Shown here: piece by piece, positions 35,119 to 45,518 of the stretch
How the letters are laid out: each line of letters starts with the position of its first letter
Position numbering within the stretch: position 1 is the first letter of the stretch
Origin: Vreelandella sp042466685
GTDB taxonomy: Bacteria > Pseudomonadota > Gammaproteobacteria > Pseudomonadales > Halomonadaceae
NCBI RefSeq assembly: GCF_042466685.1
Contig: NZ_CP170448.1
Coordinates: 2,790,001-2,854,000, forward strand
Length of the DNA stretch: 64,000 bases
Reading direction: 5' to 3'
Program-made: the position numbers and the translations under genes
Notes under the pieces: generated by a model
What the model saw: the letters and a program-made list of their open reading frames with translations, nothing else
Databases searched by the model: none
What the model was told of the DNA's origin: nothing

Positions 35119-36223
35119 GCAGTACCTTTTTCAGCACATTAACTAGCCGCCGGTTGGCAGATTCGTCGCGCAGCGCCACTCTCAGCCATTCGCCATTAAG
35201 TCCGGCAAAATTGTGGCTATGACGCACTAAAATGCCCTGGCGTAGTAGCTGCTCAAATAGCGCATCCGTGGTGATTTCCTGCGCAGCACTGGGGCGAATA
35301 AGAAAAAAACATGCCTGGCTGGGCACAACGTCCAACCCCAGCTCGGTAAGCGCTTGAGCCACCCGCGGCCGCTCGCTGGCCAACCACCGTTGGGTGCGCC
35401 GGGCAAAGGCATCATCTGCCAGCAGTGGTGCCACCAGTTCGGCCGCAAGGTGATTGACACTCCAAGGTGGCTGGTGAGCCTGTGCCGCTTGAACCGTGGC
35501 CGCATCCGCCAGCAGGTAGCCCAGCCGGAGACCCGGCAGGGTATAAAATTTGGTCATTGAGTGGAGCAGCATCAGATGCGGGTAGCGCACCAGTAGTGGT
35601 GCCAAGGACACCTCTTGTGACGTCTCACCCACCATATCGATAAAGGCCTCGTCGACCACAACGCGGCAACCATTCGCAGCGGTGCAATTCAACAGGTCTT
35701 CCATTGCTGAAATATCGATAAGCGTAGCGGTCGGATTATTGGGTCGGCATAAAAACAGCACCTCAATGCCGTTAAGTCCTGCCAACAGCGAATCAATATC
35801 CAGCGTAAAGTGTGGCGCGGGCAGTGCGATCTCAGTGACGGAGAGCCGATGAGCACGACAGGCGCGAGCATACTCGCCAAAGCTTGGGGTAATAATCGCC
35901 GCCCGCTTGCCTGCATGCACCGCGGCAGCCAGGAAAATCGCCTCGGCGCCGCCGTTGGTTAGCAGCACCTGCTCGGGCTGAAGCTGGTGATGGGTAGCGA
36001 TGGCCTGACGTGCAGCGGCGTAATCCGGCGCGGGGTAGCGTTCAAGACCTGCCAGTTGCTTAGCCAGCCAATCGCTAACCCACGCCGGAGGCCCCAAGGG
36101 GTTAAGGTTGGCGCTGAAATCTTCCAGGCGGTGATCGGCGGGCAAACCGAAGTGCGCTAGTAGCGCCTCTGCTTGGCCGCCGTGCGCGGGCCATGGAGAG
36201 CTGGGCGACATAAATTGACTCAT
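35102..36223 (-). CDS. cobD: L-threonine-O-3-phosphate decarboxylase, CobD (CobC)
   Basis: A 373-residue PLP-dependent fold-type I aminotransferase-like enzyme making (R)-1-aminopropan-2-ol phosphate for the corrin side arm. Motifs: FSANLNPLGPP (36-46), LTNGGAEAIFLAA, FLCRPNNPTA (about 156-165), VVVDEAFIDM (about 188-197), and SMTKFYTLPGLRLGY with the PLP-binding lysine. Its ATG overlaps the cbiB stop (ATGA). The name cobD follows Salmonella; Pseudomonas-type naming calls it cobC. Confidence 0.92.
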   Translation of the reverse strand: MSQFMSPSSPWPAHGGQAEALLAHFGLPADHRLEDFSANLNPLGPPAWVSDWLAKQLAGLERYPAPDYAAARQAIATHHQLQPEQVLLTNGGAEAIFLAAAVHAGKRAAIITPSFGEYARACRAHRLSVTEIALPAPHFTLDIDSLLAGLNGIEVLFLCRPNNPTATLIDISAMEDLLNCTAANGCRVVVDEAFIDMVGETSQEVSLAPLLVRYPHLMLLHSMTKFYTLPGLRLGYLLADAATVQAAQAHQPPWSVNHLAAELVAPLLADDAFARRTQRWLASERPRVAQALTELGLDVVPSQACFFLIRPSAAQEITTDALFEQLLRQGILVRHSHNFAGLNGEWLRVALRDESANRRLVNVLKKVLHDCLR

Positions 36224-37224
36224 AGTAGCCCCTTAAAAATGAATGACATGCCCGCTATCACCACAACTGACAGCAACATAAACAGCAGCCAGGCGCCATG
36301 CATTAAGCGCACCGTGGCAGTGATATGGCTGACCCTTAGCACTTCAAGCGACTCGCCTAGGGTCGCGCGATGAGACACCACACCTTGATAGTAATTGGTG
36401 CCGCCCAGTTGAACACCCAGTAGCCTTGCCACCATGGCCTCTGGCCAGCCTGCATTGGGGCTGGGGTGGCGCGGTGCATCGCGGAAGGTACCCCGCAGTG
36501 CGCCTTGCCAGCGCAATCGTACAACACCGGCAAGACTTAATAGCAAGCCTGCGAGCCATAGACACAGCGCCGTTAAGCGTGCCGGTACCCAGTTGGCTAA
36601 ATCGTCCAACTTGGCGGAGGCAAAGCCAAAATCGGCATAGCGCTGGTTTTTGTAGCCCACCATCGAATCAAGAGTATTGACGGCCTTGTACGCTAGCGCT
36701 AGCGGCGCCCCGCCGATAAGCGCAAAAAATAGCGGCGCGGTAATACCGTCCACGGTGTTTTCCGCCACTGTTTCCACCGTGCCCCGGGTAATCTCCGCTT
36801 CGTCTAGATTGTGCGTATCGCGGCCGACAATCATCCCCAGCGTCGTGCGGGCGGCAGGCAAATCGCCTTGAGTAAGCGGTTGGATCACGGCGCGGGCCGC
36901 ATCGCCCAGGCCTTTGATCGCCAGCGTAGTAGAGAGCAGCCACAGCTCGGCGATCAGCGCTACCCCAGGGTGCAAGCGTTCCAGCAGTGCCAACGCTAGC
37001 CAGCTAATAACCCATACGCCGCCAACGACAAAAATGGTTAGCATAAAGCCACTAACCCGGCGCTGCTGCGCGGTGCCACGATTCCATAGTCGCTCGAAAG
37101 CACTGATAAAGCGTCCGATCAGTACCACTGGGTGGGGTAACGAGCGCGGGTCGCCCACCACTAAATCAATCACAATGGCCAGAACAATCAGGGTAATTCC
37201 GCCAAGTGTGACGCCTGGGATCAT
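36220..37224 (-). CDS. cbiB: Adenosylcobinamide-phosphate synthase, CbiB (CobD of Pseudomonas)
   Basis: A 334-residue membrane protein that attaches aminopropanol phosphate to adenosylcobyric acid. Motifs: DLVVGDPRSLPHPVVLIGR (21-39), ARTTLGMIVGRDTHNLDEAEI (about 126-146), ETVAENTVDGITAPLFFALIGG (about 150-171) and AYKAVNTLDSMVGYKNQRY (about 175-193). Several membrane segments occur at both ends. It overlaps both neighbours by 4 bases. Its substrate, cobyric acid, needs CobQ, which is not in this window. Confidence 0.94.
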   Translation of the reverse strand: MIPGVTLGGITLIVLAIVIDLVVGDPRSLPHPVVLIGRFISAFERLWNRGTAQQRRVSGFMLTIFVVGGVWVISWLALALLERLHPGVALIAELWLLSTTLAIKGLGDAARAVIQPLTQGDLPAARTTLGMIVGRDTHNLDEAEITRGTVETVAENTVDGITAPLFFALIGGAPLALAYKAVNTLDSMVGYKNQRYADFGFASAKLDDLANWVPARLTALCLWLAGLLLSLAGVVRLRWQGALRGTFRDAPRHPSPNAGWPEAMVARLLGVQLGGTNYYQGVVSHRATLGESLEVLRVSHITATVRLMHGAWLLFMLLSVVVIAGMSFIFKGLL

Positions 37225-38270
37225 GATTTCGCCTTATCGCTAACACCGGCATCGGCAAAGGTAGCCATTTCACGCATCATCGCGGTGGCTGCTTGCAGTA
37301 ATGGATAGGCCAGCGCGGCACCACTCCCCTCACCCAGCCGCATGCCCATATCGAGCAGTGGCTTGGCCTCTAACGCCTTTAAGGCGATGTCGTGACCAGG
37401 CTCCTGGGAACGGTGGCCGAAAATCAGGTAGCCGCGTACAGCGGGGCAAAGACGGCAAGCAGTCAGCGCCGCCAAGGTGGCAATAAAGCCATCCACAATC
37501 GCAGGCAGCCGATGCGCCGCTGCGGCCAGGTAAGCCCCGGTCATCGCCGCAATTTCCAGGCCACCTAACTTGGCAAGCACTTCCAATGGCACCTCTGGGT
37601 TGGCTTGCCGAGCATTAATGGCACGCTCAATCACTGCGACTTTATGCGCCTGCTGCTGTGGGTTAATCCCGGTGCCTGCGCCCACCACGCTTGCCCCTGA
37701 CTCACCCGTCAGTACTGCCAGCATTGCACTGCTGGCGGTGGTATTGGCAATGCCCATTTCGCCAACAATAAGGCACTTTGCACCTGCCCTTTTTGCTCGG
37801 TTAACGGCCGCAACACCCACATCAATCGCGGCGATGGCTTGATCAAATTGCATCGCGTCCTCTACCACCATATTGGCGGTGCCATGGCGTACCTTCGCAG
37901 GGGTGACACCCTGCATGGTTAAGGGGGCAGCGACGCCCACATCCACAATCTCGACCTGAGCCCCTATTTGCCGGGCAAAGACATTAATCGCCGCCCCGCC
38001 GTTGGCAAAGTTAGCCACCATCTGGGCAGTCACTTCTTGGGGAAAGGCGGAGACCCCCTCGGCGGCAACACCGTGATCCGCAGCAAACACGACCACCGCA
38101 GGCGGCGTGACGCTGGGCTTGAGCTCACCAGCGATGGCACTCAGCTGTATCGCCAACTCTTCCAGGCCACCCAAGCTCCCGGGCGGCTTGGTCAGCGTGT
38201 CCAAATAGCGACGCGTCTCTTCACCGGCATTGAGATCAACGGACTGAATCTGGTCAACAATGGCGTGCAT
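37221..38270 (-). CDS. cobT: Nicotinate-nucleotide-dimethylbenzimidazole phosphoribosyltransferase, CobT
   Basis: A 349-residue enzyme that activates the lower ligand base by forming alpha-ribazole phosphate. It has TLTKPPGSLGGLEELAIQL (26-44), VVVFAADHGVAAEGVSAFPQ (58-77), the catalytic region EGSGAALAYPLLQAA near 315-330, and ITPTTAS-like GEMGIANTTASSAML near 171-185. It is the first gene of the salvage operon. The upstream 280 bases contain no cobalamin riboswitch that I can recognise, unlike the uptake operons. Confidence 0.95.
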   Translation of the reverse strand: MHAIVDQIQSVDLNAGEETRRYLDTLTKPPGSLGGLEELAIQLSAIAGELKPSVTPPAVVVFAADHGVAAEGVSAFPQEVTAQMVANFANGGAAINVFARQIGAQVEIVDVGVAAPLTMQGVTPAKVRHGTANMVVEDAMQFDQAIAAIDVGVAAVNRAKRAGAKCLIVGEMGIANTTASSAMLAVLTGESGASVVGAGTGINPQQQAHKVAVIERAINARQANPEVPLEVLAKLGGLEIAAMTGAYLAAAAHRLPAIVDGFIATLAALTACRLCPAVRGYLIFGHRSQEPGHDIALKALEAKPLLDMGMRLGEGSGAALAYPLLQAATAMMREMATFADAGVSDKAKS

Positions 38271-38499
38271 GCAGGCTCCGGCTCACTAAGGGTCATCAAA
38301 CATTCAAAGGCAAGGCGCAAAATGGTAGCAAAAGCCTGGGTGCTATACTTGCTATTTCCTCAACAGGTCTTCCACCCTGTCAGGGCTTATGGCTTTCTTG
38401 AGGTTGTGAGCGTGGCGCCATCGCCACCCTACATTCGGGTAATAAAACTACAAATATGGTTTTTATTGCCGTAAAGTCTCTTAAATCGACACCAAAAAA

Positions 38500-38514
38500 T
38501 GTAAAATAACTACA
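38500..38514 (+). promoter_or_regulatory. HexR-like operator before edd
   Basis: TGTAAAATAACTACA fits the HexR pattern TGTA-N7-TACA. It lies 36 bases before the edd start and overlaps a possible -10 (TACAAT at 38511-38516). Close relatives occur twice before zwf, supporting shared control of the Entner-Doudoroff genes. HexR is known to release such sites when KDPG accumulates; the hexR gene is not in the window. Confidence 0.65.
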
Positions 38515-38550
38515 ATACTTACTCACCGTCTCTATCACGCAGAGGTCACT

Positions 38551-40439
<1,889 letters not shown>

Positions 40440-40440
<1 letters not shown>

Positions 40441-41405
40441 TGCGACCGGCACTCATCGGCGATATCGGGGGCACCAACGCACGCCTGGCATTGGTGTCTC
40501 CCGGTGAAATAACCCCTCGCGACATTTTGAATCTACCCTGCGCCGACTACCCCGGTGTTGTAGAAGCGGTTCAGGACTATTTGAATCGCGTGGGCGCCAC
40601 CGGTGACAACGCGCCTCAAGAGGCGTGTTTAGCCTTCGCCTGCCCCGTTCACGCTGAACGGGTCAAAATGACCAATAACCACTGGGACTTTTTAAAAAGC
40701 GACGTTCAGCAAGTGCTCAACCTATCGCTATTTAAAGTCATCAATGACTTTACCGCTCAGGCGCTGGGTGTCCCTCATGTGGCTGAAAATGATTTAGTGG
40801 AAATCCAGCCCGGCCAAACCCAAGCACACTCGACCCGCCTGGTGATCGGCCCTGGTACCGGGCTGGGCGTTGCCGGGGTATTTCCCGGCCAGCACGCCTG
40901 GATACCGCTACCCACCGAAGGCGGCCACGTCACTTTCGCACCCACGGATAGTACCGAGCGAGCACTGCTGGAGGTATTTCTGCAGCGTCACCAGCGGGTG
41001 AGCGTAGAGCGCATTTTGTGCGGTCAGGGGTTACTGGAGCTTTACCAGGCCCACTGCAGCCTTGAGGGAGTTGAACCTCGCCTAACCAGCCCGGCAGAGG
41101 TGACTACAGCGGCCAACGAGGGCGATAGCCTCGCCACCGCTGCCCTGCTGCGCTTTCTCAAAATCCTCGGCGATGTATGTGGCGACACCACCTTAACCAT
41201 GGGCGCTAGGGGTGGGGTTTATCTATGTGGCGGTATTCTGCCGCGCCTGCTGGAGTGGCTGCCGAAAAGCGAGCTGCGTACGGCGTTTACCAATAAAGGC
41301 CGCATGGGTGCCTATAATGCCAACATCCCCGTGTGGGTGGTGACCGCGCCCTGGACGGGGCTGCTGGGCGCCGCCGAAGCGCTGCATAACGAAGAAGTTT
41401 TCTAA
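40440..41405 (+). CDS. glk: Glucokinase, Glk
   Basis: A 321-residue ATP-dependent glucokinase of the bacterial Glk type. It has an N-terminal phosphate loop GDIGGTNARLAL (7-18), FACPVHAERVKMTNNHWDF (66-84), VINDFTAQALGVPH (100-113) with the catalytic aspartate, GPGTGLGVAG (138-147) and TEGGHVTFAP (161-170). It overlaps edd by one base, so glucose phosphorylation and the Entner-Doudoroff dehydratase are made together. Confidence 0.94.
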
Positions 41406-41427
41406 TAACACTCATACGGAACCTGCT

Positions 41428-42294
41428 ATGCCCGCCGCCTTTGATGTGCCGTTTATACTCGGCATGATGCGTTTGCACGAAGCGCCTGCCATGCACGACC
41501 CTAAACAGTTAGCCGACTGGATCGAAGCACGCCTGGAACAGGGCCTAAACTGGTTTGACCATGCCGATATCTACGGCAACGGCCAAGGTGAAACGCTGTT
41601 TGGCGCAGCGCTACACGCACGCCCTGCCCTGGCTCAGCGGGTTCATATTGTCACCAAGGCGAGCATCGCTAACGACACCCCCACGCCCGGTTCGGGTAAG
41701 GTTAAGCACTACAACGTTAGTCCGGATTATCTGAATAGCGCCATCGACGCCTCGCTTGGGCGTTTAAATGCCGAACGTCTTGACCATTTTCTGATTCACC
41801 GCCCCGATTTGCTGATGAATGCGGAAGCCACCGGCCGCGCGCTGGACGACGCCATTGAGGCGGGCAAAATTGGCGCCGCGGGTATTTCCAACCACCTGCC
41901 CAGCCAGTGGCGACGCTTGCAGGGCGCCATGCATCATCGCTTAAGTGCCAATCAGATTGAGCTCTCAATCGCCCATACCACGCCGCTGTTCGACGGTAGC
42001 TTCGATGACCTATGCGCCGACGGCCACTCGCCCATGGCGTGGTCGCCGCTAGCCGGGGGGCAATTGATGCAGGGCGCCGTTGGCGACTGTTTGGATAAGT
42101 GGGCAGCTAAGCTTGATAGCTCGTCTAACGCCTTAGCACTGGCTTGGCTGCGCAGCCTGCCCAACTCGCCGACACCGGTGATTGGCAGCGTTAAACCTGA
42201 GCGAATTAGCGACATGCTGAATGCCCCTGCAACGCTACCCCGGGAAGCGTGGTATGAGCTGCTTGAAGCTGCTCGTGGCCACTGCGTGGCATGA
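41428..42294 (+). CDS. Aldo/keto reductase family oxidoreductase
   Basis: A 288-residue NADPH-type aldo/keto reductase closest in pattern to the YdhF group. The catalytic tetrad is visible: D and Y in WFDHADIYGNGQGE (about 45-58), K in VHIVTKASIAND, and H in LDHFLIHRPDLL. The C-terminal cofactor part is PVIGSVKPERISDML. It follows glk by 22 bases and is probably in the same transcript. The physiological substrate is unknown; a sugar-derived carbonyl is a guess from context. Confidence 0.87.
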   Translation: MPAAFDVPFILGMMRLHEAPAMHDPKQLADWIEARLEQGLNWFDHADIYGNGQGETLFGAALHARPALAQRVHIVTKASIANDTPTPGSGKVKHYNVSPDYLNSAIDASLGRLNAERLDHFLIHRPDLLMNAEATGRALDDAIEAGKIGAAGISNHLPSQWRRLQGAMHHRLSANQIELSIAHTTPLFDGSFDDLCADGHSPMAWSPLAGGQLMQGAVGDCLDKWAAKLDSSSNALALAWLRSLPNSPTPVIGSVKPERISDMLNAPATLPREAWYELLEAARGHCVA

Positions 42295-42335
42295 AACTGC
42301 TGGGTGAAACACGGTTCGTTTTAAAACAAATACAC

Positions 42336-42480
42336 TAGGCTTTGTACGAAAAGTCGGCGAGCGAAGGTCAGGCAAGGCAAAAAACGGCGAAAAAGCGGAG
42401 TTTACGGGGTGTAAATGAGCATTTTGAGCCGTTTTTTAACGCAGCATGGCCGAGCGCAGGCAGTTTTCGTACAAAGCCTA
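42336..42480. repeat. Inverted-repeat element, copy 2 (MITE-like, 145 bp)
   Basis: The ends TAGGCTTTGTACGAAAA (42336-42352) and TTTTCGTACAAAGCCTA (42464-42480) are perfect 17-bp inverted repeats. The interior is nearly identical to copy 1 at 3784-3924 and also self-complementary (GGCAAAAAACGGC against GAGCCGTTTTTTAACG). It lies between the aldo/keto reductase and the PfkB kinase. One frame through it is open and joins the kinase frame, but the kinase has its own ribosome site further down. Confidence 0.85.
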
Positions 42481-42500
42481 ATCACCATAAGGAGCCACAG

Positions 42501-43448
42501 ATGATACCAGTTATCGCCTTTGGGGAAGCACTGGTTGATATGCTCTCCAGTCGTTTGGGTGCCGCCACTGATGCCCAGGAAACCTTTACGCCCTATGCCG
42601 GTGGCGCCCCCGCGAATGTGGCGGTCGCCTGCGCTCGCCTGGGTGTGCCTAGCCAGTTTCTGGGCATGGTGGGCGACGATACCTTTGGACATTTTTTGGT
42701 GCGTGAGCTCAATAGCCACGGTGTAGACACCAGCGGTATTGTGTACACCCAGCAATCCCGTACGGCGCTAGCGTTCGTTTCCCGGGATGCCGTGGGCGAA
42801 CGCACTTTTGATTTCTATCGTCCACCCGCCGCTGACCTGCTCTATCGCCTTGAACATTTACCTCATGGCGTCTTCGAGAACCCGGCCATTCTGCACTTGT
42901 GCAGTAACAGCCTGACCGACCCCGAGATCGCCGACGTTACCCTGGCAATGGCCACCATGGCCAAGCGCGCAGGCTGCCTGGTCAGCGTTGATGCCAACCT
43001 GCGCCATAATCTTTGGCCCGGCGGTGAAGCAGACGCCAGCTTGGTCACGCAGCTGCTAGACGGCGCCGAATTGCTCAAGCTCTCCCAGGAAGAACTCGAC
43101 TACCTGCGTGCTGATCACCCTGCAGAGTCGTGGCTTTCTGAACGCTTGGCGGCTGGGGTGAAGGTTATCTTGATTACCGACGGCCCCAACGATGTGGTGC
43201 TAAAAGGTATCGGCATCGACCAGCGAATTGCGCCCCCTAAAGTTGAAGCAGTCGATACCACCGCCGGCGGCGACGCCTTTATTGGCGGCCTTCTGGCCGA
43301 GCTCTCGGCCCACGGCATCAATGAAAACTGGCAGAGCGATGTCGACTTTTTACACCGCGCAGTGGATACCGCCTGCCGCTGCGGCGCCCATGCCGTTACT
43401 CGGCCAGGCGCTTACGCCGCACTGCCAACACGAGCGGATATTAGCTAA
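42501..43448 (+). CDS. PfkB-family carbohydrate kinase, probable fructokinase
   Basis: About 315 residues starting MIPVIAFGEALVDMLSS, with AAGGAG six bases before the ATG. The frame is open further upstream through the repeat element, but that extension is not protein-like. PfkB signature 1 is the AGGAPANVAVACARLG block (34-49); signature 2 is VDTTAGGDAFIGGLLAEL (about 251-268), with the anion hole and catalytic aspartate in AGGD. ANLRHNLWPGG is also typical of fructokinases. Fructose is the likely substrate; KDG kinase is the main alternative. A strong terminator follows. Confidence 0.87.
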   Translation: MIPVIAFGEALVDMLSSRLGAATDAQETFTPYAGGAPANVAVACARLGVPSQFLGMVGDDTFGHFLVRELNSHGVDTSGIVYTQQSRTALAFVSRDAVGERTFDFYRPPAADLLYRLEHLPHGVFENPAILHLCSNSLTDPEIADVTLAMATMAKRAGCLVSVDANLRHNLWPGGEADASLVTQLLDGAELLKLSQEELDYLRADHPAESWLSERLAAGVKVILITDGPNDVVLKGIGIDQRIAPPKVEAVDTTAGGDAFIGGLLAELSAHGINENWQSDVDFLHRAVDTACRCGAHAVTRPGAYAALPTRADIS

Positions 43449-43476
43449 ATAAGTCGCCCTATAAGCTATTAACATA

Positions 43477-43507
43477 AGGCACGCCTGACCCAGGCGTGCC
43501 TTTTTTT
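43477..43507 (+). terminator. Rho-independent terminator after the PfkB kinase
   Basis: AGGCACGCCTG-ACC-CAGGCGTGCCT forms an 11-bp perfect stem with a 3-base loop and is followed by a run of seven T. It ends the edd-glk-reductase-kinase unit. Confidence 0.92.
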
Positions 43508-43575
43508 GTACCTGATTTGGAGTGACTAGACGTCAAATTAAGCTCGGACTTTTGTCTAAAGCAGTTCGCTTGTAG

Positions 43576-43590
43576 AAATGTCAGACATTT
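43576..43590 (+). promoter_or_regulatory. Palindromic operator before dgoR (likely DgoR site)
   Basis: AAATGTCAGACATTT is a perfect palindrome around a central A, 41 bases before the dgoR start. A near copy, AAATGTCAGACAAAT, lies before the sodium/solute symporter gene at 49808. FadR-type GntR regulators bind short palindromes of this kind, so autoregulation by the product of the next gene is likely. Confidence 0.65.
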
Positions 43591-43631
43591 ACTAGACTAG
43601 CGATCATCGAACACACAACAAGAGACAGCCG

Positions 43632-44351
43632 ATGACGCTGGATGCTCTACCGCCCCACCAGGGTGGCGCTGAACAGTTAGCGCGTTTACTCGCCCAGGCA
43701 CTGCTGGCAGGCCACTGGCAGCCCGGCGATGTTTTTCCCCGCGAGCTGGATATCGGCAAACACTTTGCCGTTAGCCGTAACCAAGTGCGTAACGCCCTTA
43801 CCAGCCTCACCGCTGCGGGGTTGTTAGAGCGCACCGCGGGGCGCGGCACGCTGGTGCGCGAAATCGGCGACTGGCACCTGCTCGACCCGCTGATGAGCGA
43901 ATGGATGACTGGTTTGGTCAACCTTGACCCGCAGCTGGTCAGGGCTATTTACGCCTTTCGCTACTCTGCCGAACCCGTAGTGGCAGGTCTGGCGGCGCAG
44001 GCTGCCCAGGCTGAAGACATAGAGCGTCTGGAGATCGCCTTTGCAGGCATGGCGAGCAGCGCAGGCAGTGTTGAAGCGCGTGCTGAGCATGCCGAGTACG
44101 ACGTCGCCTTTCACGATGCCACTTACCGGGCTAGCCACAATTTAGTCTGGCGCCAAATGGGGCATTTACTGCGCCCTTCGATCATGGCGCTGATACACCG
44201 TTCGCAACACCGCACCGATACGCTAGACGACAGCCTTGCACGCCACCGTCAGGTGCTTGACGCCATACGCAACAGCGATGCCAGCGGCGCAGAGAGTGCC
44301 GCGAAAGAAGTACTGCGCCGCACCGCCATCGATCTTGGCATCGTCAATTAA
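43632..44351 (+). CDS. dgoR: FadR/GntR-family regulator, probable DgoR
   Basis: A 239-residue transcription factor. The N-terminal winged helix-turn-helix (about 12-75) contains QPGDVFPRELDIGKHFAVSRNQVRNAL and the GRGTLVRE wing. The C-terminal FCD ligand domain (about 95-230) has the metal-site pattern with HAEYDVAFHDATYRAS and LARHRQVLDAI. It directly precedes galactonate genes, so it is most likely the galactonate-responsive repressor DgoR. Confidence 0.86.
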   Translation: MTLDALPPHQGGAEQLARLLAQALLAGHWQPGDVFPRELDIGKHFAVSRNQVRNALTSLTAAGLLERTAGRGTLVREIGDWHLLDPLMSEWMTGLVNLDPQLVRAIYAFRYSAEPVVAGLAAQAAQAEDIERLEIAFAGMASSAGSVEARAEHAEYDVAFHDATYRASHNLVWRQMGHLLRPSIMALIHRSQHRTDTLDDSLARHRQVLDAIRNSDASGAESAAKEVLRRTAIDLGIVN

Positions 44352-44366
44352 TAAGGATCTGATCTA

Positions 44367-45515
44367 ATGAAAATCACCAAACTCAAGACCTGGCAAGTTC
44401 CTCCGCGCTGGCTGTTCCTAAAAATAGAGACTGACGAAGGCTGCTACGGCTGGGGTGAACCGGTGATTGAAGGCCGCGCGGCCACCGTTGAAGCCGCCGT
44501 GCACGAGCTTGCCGACTATCTGATCGGCCAGGATCCACACCGCATCGAGCATCTATGGAACATCATGTACCGCGCCGGTTTTTATCGCGGCGGGCCGATC
44601 CTGATGAGCGCCATTGCCGGGATTGACCAGGCGCTGTGGGATCTTAAAGGCCGCGACCTGGGTGTGCCCGTTCACCAGCTGTTAGGCGGTGCCGTGCGCG
44701 ACAAAATGCGCATGTATGCCTGGACGGGTGGCGACCGCCCAAGCGACGTAGGCGCGGGTGCCAAAGCGCTGGTTGAAAAAGGCTTCACGGCTTTTAAAAT
44801 GAACGGCACCCCCGAAATGCAAATCGTCGACTCACACCGCAAGGTCGATGAAGCCGTCGCCCGGGTGGCAGAAGCCCGCAACGCCGTTGGGCCAGATGTA
44901 GGCATCGGCATCGACTTCCACGGCCGCGTGCACCGCCCCATGGCCAAAGCGCTGCTGCGCGAGCTGGAACCTTTCCACCCCATGTTCGTTGAAGAACCGG
45001 TTGCCCCGGAGCATCTGCCCTGCTTGAAAGATATTGCTGGTGGGCTTGGCTACCCGTTAGCCACCGGCGAGCGTTTACACACGCGCTTTCAGTTCCGCGA
45101 CCTGCTGGCAGATGGCATGATCGACATTATCCAGCCGGATATTTCCCACTGCGGCGGCATCAGCGAGGGTCTTAAAATCGCCTCCCTGGCCTCCGCCTAC
45201 GATGTCGCCCTGGCGCCCCACTGCCCGCTCGGCCCGCTGACCTTAGCCGCTTCGCTACAGCTGGATGCGGTTAGCCACAATGCCTTTATCCAAGAACAGA
45301 GCATGGGTATTCACTATAACCAGGGTAACGACGTACTCGACTACCTGGTCGATAAGTCAGCTCTCGCCATTGAAGACGGTTTCTGCGCCATCCCTCAAGG
45401 CCCAGGCCTTGGTGTAGAGATCAACGAAGAGTTCGTTGAAGAGCGCGCCAAAGTGGGCCACCGCTGGCGCAACCCGGTCTGGACGCACGAAGACGGCTCT
45501 ATTGCGGAGTGGTAA
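44367..45515 (+). CDS. dgoD: D-galactonate dehydratase, DgoD
   Basis: A 382-residue enolase-superfamily enzyme dehydrating D-galactonate to 2-dehydro-3-deoxygalactonate. Motifs: YGWGEPVIEGRAATVEAAV (28-46), AGFYRGGPILMSAIAGIDQALWD, IGIDFHGRVHRPMAKALL (with metal ligand D and catalytic H), MFVEEPVAPE, ATGERLHTRFQFRDLL, IIQPDISHCGGISE, and APHCPLGPLTLAASLQ with the second catalytic histidine. Length and motifs fit GalD closely. The ATG follows dgoR by 15 bases with AAGGATC as the ribosome site. Confidence 0.95.
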   Translation: MKITKLKTWQVPPRWLFLKIETDEGCYGWGEPVIEGRAATVEAAVHELADYLIGQDPHRIEHLWNIMYRAGFYRGGPILMSAIAGIDQALWDLKGRDLGVPVHQLLGGAVRDKMRMYAWTGGDRPSDVGAGAKALVEKGFTAFKMNGTPEMQIVDSHRKVDEAVARVAEARNAVGPDVGIGIDFHGRVHRPMAKALLRELEPFHPMFVEEPVAPEHLPCLKDIAGGLGYPLATGERLHTRFQFRDLLADGMIDIIQPDISHCGGISEGLKIASLASAYDVALAPHCPLGPLTLAASLQLDAVSHNAFIQEQSMGIHYNQGNDVLDYLVDKSALAIEDGFCAIPQGPGLGVEINEEFVEERAKVGHRWRNPVWTHEDGSIAEW

Positions 45516-45518
45516 GCC

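Noticed and set aside
38271..38499. Cobalamin riboswitch before cobT
   Set aside because: The ordered conserved blocks seen at 23090 and 32537 are absent on the minus strand here.
42342..42500. N-terminal extension of the PfkB kinase
   Set aside because: It is encoded by the inverted-repeat element and not kinase-like; AAGGAG precedes the ATG at 42501, where the conserved kinase N-terminus begins.
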